Shown: positions 43,826 through 51,627 of the stretch, one piece after another
Layout: each line of letters begins with the position of its first letter
Position numbering within the stretch: position 1 is the stretch's first letter
NCBI RefSeq assembly: GCF_002973525.1
Contig: NZ_PVEN01000012.1
Coordinates: 62,001 to 126,000 of the forward strand
Direction of reading: 5' to 3'
Origin: Paraburkholderia sp. BL21I4N1
Lineage (GTDB): Bacteria > Pseudomonadota > Gammaproteobacteria > Burkholderiales > Burkholderiaceae
Length of the DNA stretch: 64,000 nucleotides
Translations under genes and position numbers: made by a program
The notes under the pieces: generated by a model
Told to the model about the DNA's origin: nothing
What the model saw: the letters and a program-made list of their open reading frames with translations, nothing else
The model's database searches: none

Positions 43826-44738
43826 TTCCAAATCCGCACAAGCCGTTCTGCGGCACGAGGTTTCGCCGATGGACACCAACGCGCCGATCGAGCCGCCGCG
43901 CCGGCCAGGCCGCAAATCCCGCGTGCTGGCGAAGAAACCCGCCCGTCCCGGCGACACCTTCGGCGTGCCGGGCCAGGGCAGCAGTGTCGTGACAAGTCTG
44001 ATTACCGTGGCCGCGTTTCTCGGTCTCTGGTTCGCCGCGACCAATCTGCACTGGATCAAACCGCTGTTCCTGCCGTCGCCGCAGGCCGTGTACGCGAAGT
44101 TCATCTTCGTCGCCACCGAAGGCTTCGCCAACTCGACGCTCGCGCAGCACACCGGCGTGAGCCTCTTGCGCGTGTTCGGCGCGTTCGCGCTGGCCTGCGT
44201 CACGGCGATTCCGATCGGTGTGATGATGGGCGTGTCGCGTTTCGCGCGCGGCGCTTTCGATCCGCCGATCGAGTTCTACCGGCCGCTGCCGCCGCTCGCG
44301 TATTTGCCGCTCATCATCATCTGGTTCGGCATCGGCGAGTTTTCGAAAGTGCTGCTGATCTATCTCGCCATCTTCGCTCCGCTCGCCATCGCGGCGCGCG
44401 CCGGGGTGCGCTCGGTGTCGATCGAACAGATTCACGCCGCCTATTCGATGGGCGCCTCGCGCACGCAAGTGGTGCTGTACGTGATTTTGAAGTCGGCGAT
44501 GCCGGAGATTTTCACCGGCATGCGGATCGGCATCGGCGTCGGCTGGACCACGCTGGTGGCCGCCGAAATGGTCGCGTCGACCAGCGGCCTCGGCTTCATG
44601 GTGCTCAACGCCGCGGAGTTCCTGGCAAGCGACGTCGTCATCATGGGGATCATCGTGATCGGCTTCTTCGCGCTCTGCTTCGACCTGCTGATGCGCTACC
44701 TCGAACGCGTGCTGGTGCCGTGGAAAGGCCGCGTCTGA
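43818..44738 (+). CDS. tauC: Taurine ABC transporter permease TauC
   Basis: 306 residues with about six membrane segments after a basic, proline-rich N-terminal tail of 55 residues. The EAA loop reads AAYSMGASRTQVVLYVILKS, typical of the SsuC/TauC family that contacts the ATPase, and YRPLPPLAYLPLIIIWFGIG precedes it. The start overlaps the tauB stop; an alternative ATG at 43869 would shorten the tail. Confidence 0.9.
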   Translation: MFSSKSAQAVLRHEVSPMDTNAPIEPPRRPGRKSRVLAKKPARPGDTFGVPGQGSSVVTSLITVAAFLGLWFAATNLHWIKPLFLPSPQAVYAKFIFVATEGFANSTLAQHTGVSLLRVFGAFALACVTAIPIGVMMGVSRFARGAFDPPIEFYRPLPPLAYLPLIIIWFGIGEFSKVLLIYLAIFAPLAIAARAGVRSVSIEQIHAAYSMGASRTQVVLYVILKSAMPEIFTGMRIGIGVGWTTLVAAEMVASTSGLGFMVLNAAEFLASDVVIMGIIVIGFFALCFDLLMRYLERVLVPWKGRV

Positions 44739-44791
44739 CGGCATGGGCGGCAGCACTCGCGGAAGCACCGCGCCGCGTCGCCCATCGCATA

Positions 44792-44811
44792 CTGGAACAT
44801 ATTGGTACAAA
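44792..44811 (+). promoter_or_regulatory. Tandem TauR-like half-sites upstream of xsc
   Basis: CTGGAACATA (44792-44801) and TTGGTACAAA (44802-44811), two directly adjacent 10-bp repeats fitting YTGGNACNWA, ending 24 bp before the -35 box. MocR proteins commonly bind direct repeats, and the same pattern precedes tauA. Confidence 0.45.
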
Positions 44812-44813
44812 AC

Positions 44814-44905
44814 GTTCCACTTATTGTATTTTCGATTGACGCCCCGAAAACGCCGCCCTACATTCTAGACACCAAGCATTTTTCGGTATTTTTTGTTCCA
44901 CTTAT
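44814..44905 (+). repeat. 11-bp direct repeat flanking the xsc promoter
   Basis: GTTCCACTTAT occurs at 44814-44824 and again at 44895-44905, on either side of the predicted promoter. With TGGAAC at 44793-44798 the first copy also forms a TGGAAC...GTTCCA inverted repeat. Likely regulator sites; the 81-bp spacing would allow looping. Confidence 0.5.
44836..44864 (+). promoter_or_regulatory. Sigma-70 promoter of xsc
   Basis: TTGACG at 44836-44841 and TACATT at 44859-44864, exactly 17 bp apart, predicting transcription from about 44871 and a leader of about 58 nt before the xsc ATG. Confidence 0.6.
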
Positions 44906-44928
44906 CTTAAAGAGCCGGAGACACCCCC

Positions 44929-46761
44929 ATGAGCGAGCAGAATCCTTCCCCGCGTGACGCCAGCGCCGACCACCGCGCAAGCGGCCCGCAAGCCATGACG
45001 CCGTCCGAAGCCTTCGTCGAAACGCTGGCGGCCAATGGTGTCACCGACATGTTCGGCATCATGGGCTCGGCGTTCATGGACGCGATGGACATCTTCGCGC
45101 CCGCCGGCATCCGTCTGATTCCCGTGGTTCACGAGCAAGGCGCCGGCCATATGGCCGACGGTTATTCGCGCGTGTCGGGCCGTCACGGCGTGGTGATCGG
45201 CCAGAATGGTCCGGGCATCAGCAACTGCGTCACGGCGATCGCGGCGGCCTACTGGGCGCATAGCCCGGTCGTGATCGTGACGCCGGAAGCAGGCACCATG
45301 GGCATTGGTCTCGGCGGCTTCCAGGAAGCCAAACAGTTGCCGATGTTCCAGGAGTTCACCAAATACCAGGGCCACGTTACCCACCCTGCGCGGATGGCGG
45401 AATTCACCGGCCGCTGCTTCGACCGCGCCATGGCGGAAATGGGCCCGACCCAGCTCAACATTCCGCGCGATTATTTCTACGGCCAGGTGAAGGTGGAGAT
45501 TCCACAGCCGCAGCGGCTCGACCGTGGCGCCGGCGGCGATCAACGCCTCGACGAAGCCGCCGAGCTGCTCGCGCAGGCCAAATTCCCCGTCATCATTTCC
45601 GGCGGCGGTGTGGTGATGGCCGACGCCGTCGAAGAATGCAAGGCGCTCGCCGAGCGGCTCGGCGCGCCGGTGGTCAACAGCTATCTGCACAACGACTCGT
45701 TCCCGGCGAATCATCCGCTGTGGTGCGGTCCGCTCGGCTATCAGGGTTCCAAGGCGGCAATGAAGCTGCTGTCGCGCGCCGACGTCGTGATCGCGCTCGG
45801 CTCGCGGCTCGGGCCGTTCGGCACACTGCCGCAACACGGCATGGACTACTGGCCGGCCAACGCGAAGATCATCCAGATCGACGCCGATCACAAGATGTTG
45901 GGCCTCGTGAAGAAGATCTCGGTCGGCATCTGCGGCGATGCGAAGGCGGCCGCCGTCGCGCTGACGCAGCGTCTGGCCGATCGCGAGATTGCCTGCGACG
46001 CCACCCGCAGCGAACGCGGCGATCAGATCGCCTCGGAAAAAGCGGCGTGGGAAAAAGAGCTCGATGAGTGGACCCACGAACGCGATCCGTACAGCCTCGA
46101 CATGATCGAGGAACAGAAACAGGAACGCACGCCGGGTGGCGGCACCTATTTGCATCCGCGCCAGGTGCTGCGCGAACTGGAAAAGGCCATGCCGGAAGAC
46201 GTGATGGTCTCGACCGACATCGGCAACATCAACTCGGTGTCGAACAGCTACCTGCGCTTCAACAAACCGCGCAGCTTCTTCGCGGCGATGAGCTGGGGCA
46301 ATTGCGGCTACGCGTTCCCGACCATCATCGGCGCCAAAGTCGCCGCGCCGCACCGCCCGGCGATTTCCTATGCCGGCGACGGTGCGTGGGGCATGAGCAT
46401 GATGGAAACCATGACCTGTGTACGCCACAACATTCCGGTGACAGCGGTGGTGTTTCATAACCGTCAATGGGGTGCGGAGAAGAAGAACCAGGTGGACTTC
46501 TACAACCGCCGCTTCGTGGCCGGTGAACTGGACAACCAGAGCTTCGCGGAGATCGCGAAGGCGATGGGCGCCGAGGGAATCGTGGTGGATCGCCTCGAAG
46601 ACGTGGGCCCCGCGTTGAAGCGCGCGATCGATCTGCAGATGAATCACGGCAAAACCACGATCATCGAGATCATGTGTACTCGCGAACTGGGCGACCCGTT
46701 CCGCCGCGATGCGCTGTCCAAGCCCGTGCGCATGCTCGATAAGTACAAGGACTACGTTTGA
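44929..46761 (+). CDS. xsc: Sulfoacetaldehyde acetyltransferase Xsc
   Basis: 610 residues, thiamine-diphosphate enzyme. N-terminal PYR domain: TPSEAFVETLAANGVTDMFG and VVHEQGAGHMADGYSRVSGR with the catalytic glutamate region; central domain around VIISGGGVVMADAVEECKAL; C-terminal TPP-binding motif SYAGDGAWGMSMMETM followed by FHNRQWG. The Xsc-specific blocks GQNGPGISNCVTAIAAAYW and GFQEAKQLPMFQEFTKYQGH distinguish it from acetolactate synthase. It converts sulfoacetaldehyde plus phosphate to acetyl phosphate and sulfite, releasing the sulfonate group. Ribosome site GGAG eleven bases before the ATG. Followed by pta. Confidence 0.92.
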   Translation: MSEQNPSPRDASADHRASGPQAMTPSEAFVETLAANGVTDMFGIMGSAFMDAMDIFAPAGIRLIPVVHEQGAGHMADGYSRVSGRHGVVIGQNGPGISNCVTAIAAAYWAHSPVVIVTPEAGTMGIGLGGFQEAKQLPMFQEFTKYQGHVTHPARMAEFTGRCFDRAMAEMGPTQLNIPRDYFYGQVKVEIPQPQRLDRGAGGDQRLDEAAELLAQAKFPVIISGGGVVMADAVEECKALAERLGAPVVNSYLHNDSFPANHPLWCGPLGYQGSKAAMKLLSRADVVIALGSRLGPFGTLPQHGMDYWPANAKIIQIDADHKMLGLVKKISVGICGDAKAAAVALTQRLADREIACDATRSERGDQIASEKAAWEKELDEWTHERDPYSLDMIEEQKQERTPGGGTYLHPRQVLRELEKAMPEDVMVSTDIGNINSVSNSYLRFNKPRSFFAAMSWGNCGYAFPTIIGAKVAAPHRPAISYAGDGAWGMSMMETMTCVRHNIPVTAVVFHNRQWGAEKKNQVDFYNRRFVAGELDNQSFAEIAKAMGAEGIVVDRLEDVGPALKRAIDLQMNHGKTTIIEIMCTRELGDPFRRDALSKPVRMLDKYKDYV

Positions 46762-46783
46762 GCGCAGCAGGCATCTGAGTGTC

Positions 46784-46831
46784 GGCGGGCTCCGGTTTTC
46801 GTCTTGTAGATTGAGGCGGTCGGAGCCCGCC
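46784..46831 (+). terminator. Long hairpin between xsc and pta
   Basis: GGCGGGCTCCG (46784-46794) and CGGAGCCCGCC (46821-46831), perfect 11-bp arms with a 26-nt loop, shortly after the xsc stop. No proper T tract follows (TTGCTTG), so it could be a partial terminator, an RNA-stability element or a processing site rather than a full intrinsic terminator. Confidence 0.5.
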
Positions 46832-46926
46832 TTGCTTGTGGGTCGCCGGGTCGAATGCCGCTTGCAGTGCTCCCCGACCGGGCCTCTTCGCTGCGCGTCT
46901 TGCGGCCTCCGTCATCGGGCATTGTC

Positions 46927-47967
46927 ATGAAAGCCATTCTCCGCATCATCGACCAGGCGCGCGCCTCGCCCATGCGCATCGTGCTGAGCGAAGCCGACGA
47001 TCCGCGCGTGCTGCAGGCCGCGCAGCGCGCGAGCCGCGAAGGCGTCGCGCGTATCGTGCTGGTGGGCGATCTCGCGCGCATTCGCGAGGTGGCTGCGCGC
47101 TTCGATATCGATCTGTCCGGGATGGAGCTGGTCGACCCCGCCGGTTCGGCACACGCCCCTTCCTACGCCGCCGAACTGTTCGCGCTGCGCGGCAAGAAAG
47201 GCATGACGCTGGAACAGGCACAACAGGAAATCCTTAAGCCGCTGTGCTTCGCGAACCTGATGGTGCGTCTGGGGGATGCCGACGGTTCCGTGTCCGGCGC
47301 GGTCAACACCACCGCTGACGTGGTGCGCACCGCGATCCAGGTGATCGGCATTGCGCCATCGTTCAAACTGGTGTCGAGTTTTTTCCTGATGATGCTGTGC
47401 GAGCCGTTCCACACGCTGAAAGGCGGGCTGATTTTTTCCGACTGCGCACTCGTTGTCGAACCCGACGCCGACCAGCTCGCCGAGATCGCAATCGCCGCCG
47501 CCGACAGCGGACGCAGCCTGCTGATGGATGAACCGCGCGTGGCGATGCTGTCGTTTTCGACCAGCGGCAGCGCGCATCATGCGGCGGTCGATAAGGTGAT
47601 CAACGCCACGCACCGGGTGCAGGAGCGTCGGCCGCATCTCATGATCGACGGCGACGTGCAACTCGACGCCGCGATCGTCTCCGAAATCGCGCTGCGCAAG
47701 GTCAAGCATTCGCAGGTCGAGGGGCATGCGAACGTGCTGGTGTTTCCGAGTCTCGAAGCGGGCAACATCGGCTATAAGCTGGCGGAACGGATTGGCGGGG
47801 CGAAGGCGATCGGGCCGCTGTTGCAGGGCTTGCGGAAGCCGGCTAACGATCTGTCGCGCGGATGCAGCGCGGACGATATTTACTATGTGATCGCCGTGAC
47901 GGCGGTGCAGGCGCAAGCGGCGCTTGCGCCTGTCGCGGCGGCTACTACGCAGACGCCCGCCGGGTGA
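46927..47967 (+). CDS. pta: Phosphate acetyltransferase Pta (short, single-domain type)
   Basis: 346 residues from the ATG at 46927; an upstream extension in frame lacks homology. PTA_PTB family: ILRIIDQARASPMRIVLSEA at the start, LMVRLGDADGSVSGAVNTTA near residue 115, LIFSDCALVVEPDADQLAEI near 170 and ANVLVFPSLEAGNIGYKLAE near 275. It lacks the regulatory DRTGG domain of long Pta enzymes, as is usual for the version paired with xsc. It converts acetyl phosphate from Xsc to acetyl-CoA. The ribosome site is weak. A hairpin separates it from xsc. Confidence 0.9.
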   Translation: MKAILRIIDQARASPMRIVLSEADDPRVLQAAQRASREGVARIVLVGDLARIREVAARFDIDLSGMELVDPAGSAHAPSYAAELFALRGKKGMTLEQAQQEILKPLCFANLMVRLGDADGSVSGAVNTTADVVRTAIQVIGIAPSFKLVSSFFLMMLCEPFHTLKGGLIFSDCALVVEPDADQLAEIAIAAADSGRSLLMDEPRVAMLSFSTSGSAHHAAVDKVINATHRVQERRPHLMIDGDVQLDAAIVSEIALRKVKHSQVEGHANVLVFPSLEAGNIGYKLAERIGGAKAIGPLLQGLRKPANDLSRGCSADDIYYVIAVTAVQAQAALAPVAAATTQTPAG

Positions 47968-48052
47968 TCGAGCCGGATCGGGCGACGTGGGCATCCTGTT
48001 AGTCGGTTTACCATGATGAGCTCACGACTTCTACCGAAGGGGAAATGACCGG

Positions 48053-48088
48053 ATAGTGAACGGGTAACCAACACGGAGAGTTCACTAT
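48053..48088 (+). promoter_or_regulatory. Inverted repeat around the ribosome site and start codon of an SDR gene
   Basis: ATAGTGAAC (48053-48061) and GTTCACTAT (48080-48088), perfect 9-bp arms; the second arm includes the first two bases of the ATG, and the 18-nt loop holds the GGAGAG ribosome site. In RNA this would be a hairpin that presents or hides the start; in DNA it may be an operator. Confidence 0.6.
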
Positions 48089-48974
48089 GCGTATTTTTCT
48101 GACGGGCGCGACCGGTTTTATCGGCTCGGCCCTCGTTCCCGAGCTCATCGCAGCCGGCCACCAGGTGATCGGCATGACACGTTCGGATGCGGGCGCGCAG
48201 GCGCTTGCCGATGCGGGCGCCGAAGTCCATCGCGGCACTCTGGAGGACACCCCGAGTTTGCGCGAGGGCGCCGCGAAAGCGGATGCCGTCATCCACGCGG
48301 CCTTCGATCACGACTTCTCGAACTTCGTCGCGAATTGCGAAAAGGATCAGCGCGCCATCGCCGCGCTCGGGTCCGCGCTCGCGGGCTCGGATCGTCCCCT
48401 CCTCATCACGTCAGGAACGGGAATGGGCAGCGGCGAGCACGGCGAACCGGCGAGCGAAGATGTCTTCAATCCCCACCATGCCAATCCGCGGATTGCCTCG
48501 GAACTGGCCGGCAATGCGCTGCTGGAAGCCGGTATCAATGTATCGGTCATGCGGCTGCCGCAAGTTCACAATCCCTTCAGGCAGGGACTGATTTCGCCGC
48601 TGATCGCCATTGCGCGGGAGAAAGGCGTGGTGGCCTATGTGGGGGAAGGACGCAATCGCTGGCCTGCTGGGCATCTTTCCGATGTCGTGCGCCTGTATCG
48701 GCTCGCGATCGAAAAGCGCAAGCCAGGGGCTCGTTATCATGCGGTCGGAGAAATGGGTGTCAGCAGCCGCGACATTGCCGAATCGCTCGGGCGCGGTCTG
48801 AACCTGCCGGTCGTTTCGATCTCGCAGGAAGAAGCGGCGGCACACTTCGGATGGATGGGGATGTTCGTCGGTCTGGATATGCCGGCGTCGAGTGAGCTGA
48901 CGCAGGCGCGACTGGGCTGGAAGCCAACGGGTCCGACATTGATCGCCGATCTCGACGAAGCGCGTTATATGTAG
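48087..48974 (+). CDS. Extended/atypical SDR, NAD(P)-dependent epimerase-like
   Basis: 295 residues. NAD(P)-binding start MRIFLTGATGFIGSALVPEL, then VIHAAFDHDF, a serine-containing LLITSGTGMGSGEHGEP block, and C-terminal AAHFGWMGMFVGLDMPAS. Matches the NAD-dependent epimerase/dehydratase-like group common in proteobacteria; I see no YxxxK, so catalysis is uncertain. Preceded by GGAGAG in the loop of an inverted repeat. Stand-alone gene. Confidence 0.8.
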   Translation: MRIFLTGATGFIGSALVPELIAAGHQVIGMTRSDAGAQALADAGAEVHRGTLEDTPSLREGAAKADAVIHAAFDHDFSNFVANCEKDQRAIAALGSALAGSDRPLLITSGTGMGSGEHGEPASEDVFNPHHANPRIASELAGNALLEAGINVSVMRLPQVHNPFRQGLISPLIAIAREKGVVAYVGEGRNRWPAGHLSDVVRLYRLAIEKRKPGARYHAVGEMGVSSRDIAESLGRGLNLPVVSISQEEAAAHFGWMGMFVGLDMPASSELTQARLGWKPTGPTLIADLDEARYM

Positions 48975-49005
48975 CGGTGGTTGAGTGATGAAGGCGATGG
49001 GGCGG

Positions 49006-49425
49006 CTAGGCCGCCCGGTCCGTCGAAGCCGCAAGGCAAGTGCCGCACGAACGCACCCTGCCCGTTCGCAAACGCCCGGCGCTCACTGTCGTTTCGGCGC
49101 CGCACTCGCACAGGCAAGTCCACAATCCGTCGCCAGCGTATCGCTGCGTGGTCAACTGACCGAAAACCTCGCCGCTTTTCAGCGCGGGGGATCCCGGCCG
49201 CGAGCGCCACACACGGCGCTGCTCACGGCAACCGCAATCCCGCACTGCACCGCTTTCCACGCTCTTTAGCACGGCAGTCACCTGCCCGCCGCACCGGCAT
49301 CGCCAGAGCCACGAGTCCGCGCCGCGATATTCAAGCGCGACGAGATCGCCGAAGGAGCGACCCGCGACATCGCGACTCGGCGGAAAGGGCCATTGGGGCG
49401 GTAAAGGACGGCGGATACGTTTCAC
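49006..49425 (-). CDS. Two-repeat zinc-ribbon-like protein of unknown function
   Basis: 139 residues from a GTG (no ribosome site seen). Two copies of one unit: GRSFGDLVALEY then WRCRCGGQ (Cys43, Cys45) and DCGC (Cys64, Cys66); and GEVFGQLTTQRY then WTCLCECG (Cys104, Cys106, Cys108) and SCGTC (Cys127, Cys130). Each unit has the form G-x-FG-x-L ... W-x-C-x-C ... SCGC, known from phage and mobile-element proteins where it is thought to bind zinc and perhaps DNA. No phage gene is adjacent. The coding case rests on the regular double repeat. Confidence 0.6.
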   Translation of the reverse strand: MKRIRRPLPPQWPFPPSRDVAGRSFGDLVALEYRGADSWLWRCRCGGQVTAVLKSVESGAVRDCGCREQRRVWRSRPGSPALKSGEVFGQLTTQRYAGDGLWTCLCECGAETTVSAGRLRTGRVRSCGTCLAASTDRAA

Positions 49426-49687
49426 TGGAGGTAAATGGGGTGCACGGGCTTGCTCTCAAGTGTAATCGCGCCCTTACTTTGGCGCGGCTCGACAAGGACC
49501 GGCGGCCCATGGCCCTTATGTGGGGTTGCTCACACTTTGTTTCAATTTGCCTCACGCGGCTGGAGGCCCCGCCCAGCAAGGCCTGGCAGCTTGAAACGGA
49601 GAACGGATACCGTTGCGCCTCAGGTGGCGGGGTGAAGATTTCAAACGCCGGACCGTTAAAGGATTCAACAGGTGAGGGACATATACC

Positions 49688-49999
49688 ATGAAGATTGAAT
49701 CCGGCAATTATCCGCTCGCGGCTCCACAGAGCGGCGCACGAAACACGACCAGCAATAACGATGCAGAGGGCGCCGTCGAGTCCGTGCAACAGGCTGGCGC
49801 TGGCGACGCGCTGCATTCGACTGTCAGTCTTTCGTCCATGGCCGCGGTGCACACGCCCGGGGATTCGGATATCGACACGGCCAAGGTCGAGTCGATCAAG
49901 GCCGCCCTGCGTGACGGCAGCTACAAGATCGATTCGGGGAAGATCGCCGACGGCATGCTGAGCCATGCGCGTGATTTGCTGCAGACGACCGCGTCCTGA
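49688..49999 (+). CDS. flgM: FlgM-like anti-sigma-28 factor, outside any flagellar cluster
   Basis: 103 residues. The C-terminal half, DIDTAKVESIKAALRDGSYK followed by IDSGKIADGMLSHARDLL, is the FlgM sigma-binding helix region; the N-terminal half is low-complexity and probably disordered, as in FlgM. AGGTGAGGG precedes the ATG. FlgM holds FliA inactive until the hook is complete and is then exported. No flagellar gene is in this window, so this may be an extra copy controlling FliA or another sigma factor. Preceded by a gap of about 260 bp with no clear gene. Confidence 0.8.
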   Translation: MKIESGNYPLAAPQSGARNTTSNNDAEGAVESVQQAGAGDALHSTVSLSSMAAVHTPGDSDIDTAKVESIKAALRDGSYKIDSGKIADGMLSHARDLLQTTAS

Positions 50000-50027
50000 G
50001 CGGAGACTGAGCAAGGGCACGCGCGGC

Positions 50028-50441
50028 TCAAACCGGCTTACCTTGCGGTTCGCTGTCGATCATCAGCTCCAGGAATCCAGTAACCGAATCGAACTCTCGC
50101 GAGAAGCGATGTTCCGGGAGTAGCGCCAACAACAGCTCGGCAGTCGTGCGGACCTTGCATCCGTGCGCCACATGGCCGCCCAATACCTGACCGCGCGCGT
50201 CGGCAACGGACACGTGCAGATGTGCGCCATCGGGCGAGATCGAGCCCGCCAGCGTCAATATTTCGAGGTCGCCGCGCAGTTCGGTCGGGGCCTCGGCCCC
50301 GGCGAATCGCAATTGAGCCACGCTGAGACTGCCAATCCCCTGAATCACGAAGGCTGCGTGTGACTCGCGCTGACGCAGCACGTCTTCGACGGCGGCACGC
50401 AAGTCATCGCCGGGGGAAAGGCGCAACGGATAGGCTTGCAT
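50028..50441 (-). CDS. PPC-domain (DUF296) DNA-binding protein
   Basis: 137 residues from the ATG at 50441. Whole chain is one PPC/DUF296 domain: YPLRLSPGDDLRAAVEDVLR, AFVIQGIGSLSVAQLRF, GDLEILTLAGSISPDGAHLH, VSVADARGQVLGGHVAHGC. The His and Gly residues of LGGHV form the usual trimer/metal site. In plants this domain pairs with AT-hooks to bind DNA; bacterial single-domain members are of unknown role. No AT-hook is present. Confidence 0.85.
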   Translation of the reverse strand: MQAYPLRLSPGDDLRAAVEDVLRQRESHAAFVIQGIGSLSVAQLRFAGAEAPTELRGDLEILTLAGSISPDGAHLHVSVADARGQVLGGHVAHGCKVRTTAELLLALLPEHRFSREFDSVTGFLELMIDSEPQGKPV

Positions 50442-50585
50442 GTTCGCTCGCAGGTTTGATGTTGCGGGACAGGTTAAGTCGGAACAAGGGCATCGGCAAG
50501 CGTGCCCTAGGGTTCCACGTCGCAAGAAACTCACGTCGGACGATCGCCGTTGCCTCTGCGAGGAGACGAACCGAGCGCCCTGCTT

Positions 50586-51590
50586 CTATCGGATCTTGAT
50601 GACGACCTTACCCTTTGCACGTCCCGTTTCGACGTAAGCCAGCGCCTCTCGGGTCGATTCGAACGGAAAAACCCGATCGATCACGGGCCTTATTGCACCT
50701 GCCTCGATGAGCTTGGCAATCTCACCTAGCTGGTTTCCATCGGCACGCATAAAAAGGAATGAATAGCTGACGTCATGGCGTCTCGCCGCCTTCCGGATGC
50801 GATTGCTCAAAAAGTGCATCGCCGTTTTCAGGAACCAGGAGGCCTTCATCTGCCTGGCAAATTCAGGGTCGGGAGGACCGGCGATCCCAATGAGCTTTCC
50901 ACCCGCCTTGAGCACGCCCAGCGATTTTTCGAGCGTATTTCCGCCCTGCGTATCCAGCACCAGGTCGTAGTCTTTCAGTACGGCGGCAAAATCGTCTTTC
51001 TTGTAATCGATGACGATATCCGCGCCAAGTTGCTTCATTAATCCGGCATTCGCCTCGCTCGCTGTCGTCGCGACGATCGCGCCCAGATGCCTGGCGAGTT
51101 GAATGGCAAAAGTGCCAACGCCGCCGGAGCCGGCATGTATCAGTACTTTTTGTCCTTTCCTCAGTTGCCCTTTTTCGACTAGCGCTTGCCAGGCGGTCAA
51201 GCCCACCAGCGGGATTGAAGCCGCTTCTTCCATGCTGAGTGTTTTGGGTTTGAGGGCGATGCCGTCGTCCTTGACCGCGATGAATTCCGCGAAGGTGCCG
51301 ATCCGATCTTTGTGCGGTCGCGCATAGACTTCATCGCCCGGCTTGAATCGCCGCACGCGCGATCCGACGCGGACAACGACGCCGGCCAAATCATTGCCCA
51401 AAATCAACGGCAAACGATAGGGCAAGATGAGCTTGAACTCTCCATTCATGATCTTTGAATCGAGCGGATTCACGCCAGCGGCGTGAATCTGGATCAATAC
51501 GTCATCCTCGCGTAGCTCTGGAACTGACATATCGCCAGCCCGTAAGCCATTCTTGCGTCCATATCGATCGACGACGAATGCCTTCATCAT
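50586..51590 (-). CDS. NADP-dependent medium-chain oxidoreductase (quinone-reductase-like)
   Basis: 334 residues; the ATG at 51590 is directly followed by a second ATG. N-terminal GroES-like fold with IQIHAAGVNPLDSKIMNGEF and LGNDLAGVVVRVGSRVRRFK; cofactor motif LIHAGSGGVGTFAIQLARHL near residue 152; and DLVLDTQGGNTLEKSL. No structural-zinc cysteines, as in the zeta-crystallin/QOR group. Probably reduces quinones or alpha,beta-unsaturated carbonyls. It follows the SDR gene at 51628 on the same strand; together with the TetR gene these form a likely stress-responsive unit. Confidence 0.85.
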   Translation of the reverse strand: MMKAFVVDRYGRKNGLRAGDMSVPELREDDVLIQIHAAGVNPLDSKIMNGEFKLILPYRLPLILGNDLAGVVVRVGSRVRRFKPGDEVYARPHKDRIGTFAEFIAVKDDGIALKPKTLSMEEAASIPLVGLTAWQALVEKGQLRKGQKVLIHAGSGGVGTFAIQLARHLGAIVATTASEANAGLMKQLGADIVIDYKKDDFAAVLKDYDLVLDTQGGNTLEKSLGVLKAGGKLIGIAGPPDPEFARQMKASWFLKTAMHFLSNRIRKAARRHDVSYSFLFMRADGNQLGEIAKLIEAGAIRPVIDRVFPFESTREALAYVETGRAKGKVVIKIR

Positions 51591-51627
51591 GGTTTCTTGT
51601 TCCTTGCCAGTTTCACGTTGCGTTGAG

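Noticed and set aside
44744..44785. ATGGGCG...CGCCCAT stem after tauC as a terminator
   Set aside because: Arms are only 7 bp with a 28-nt loop and no T tract; too weak to call.
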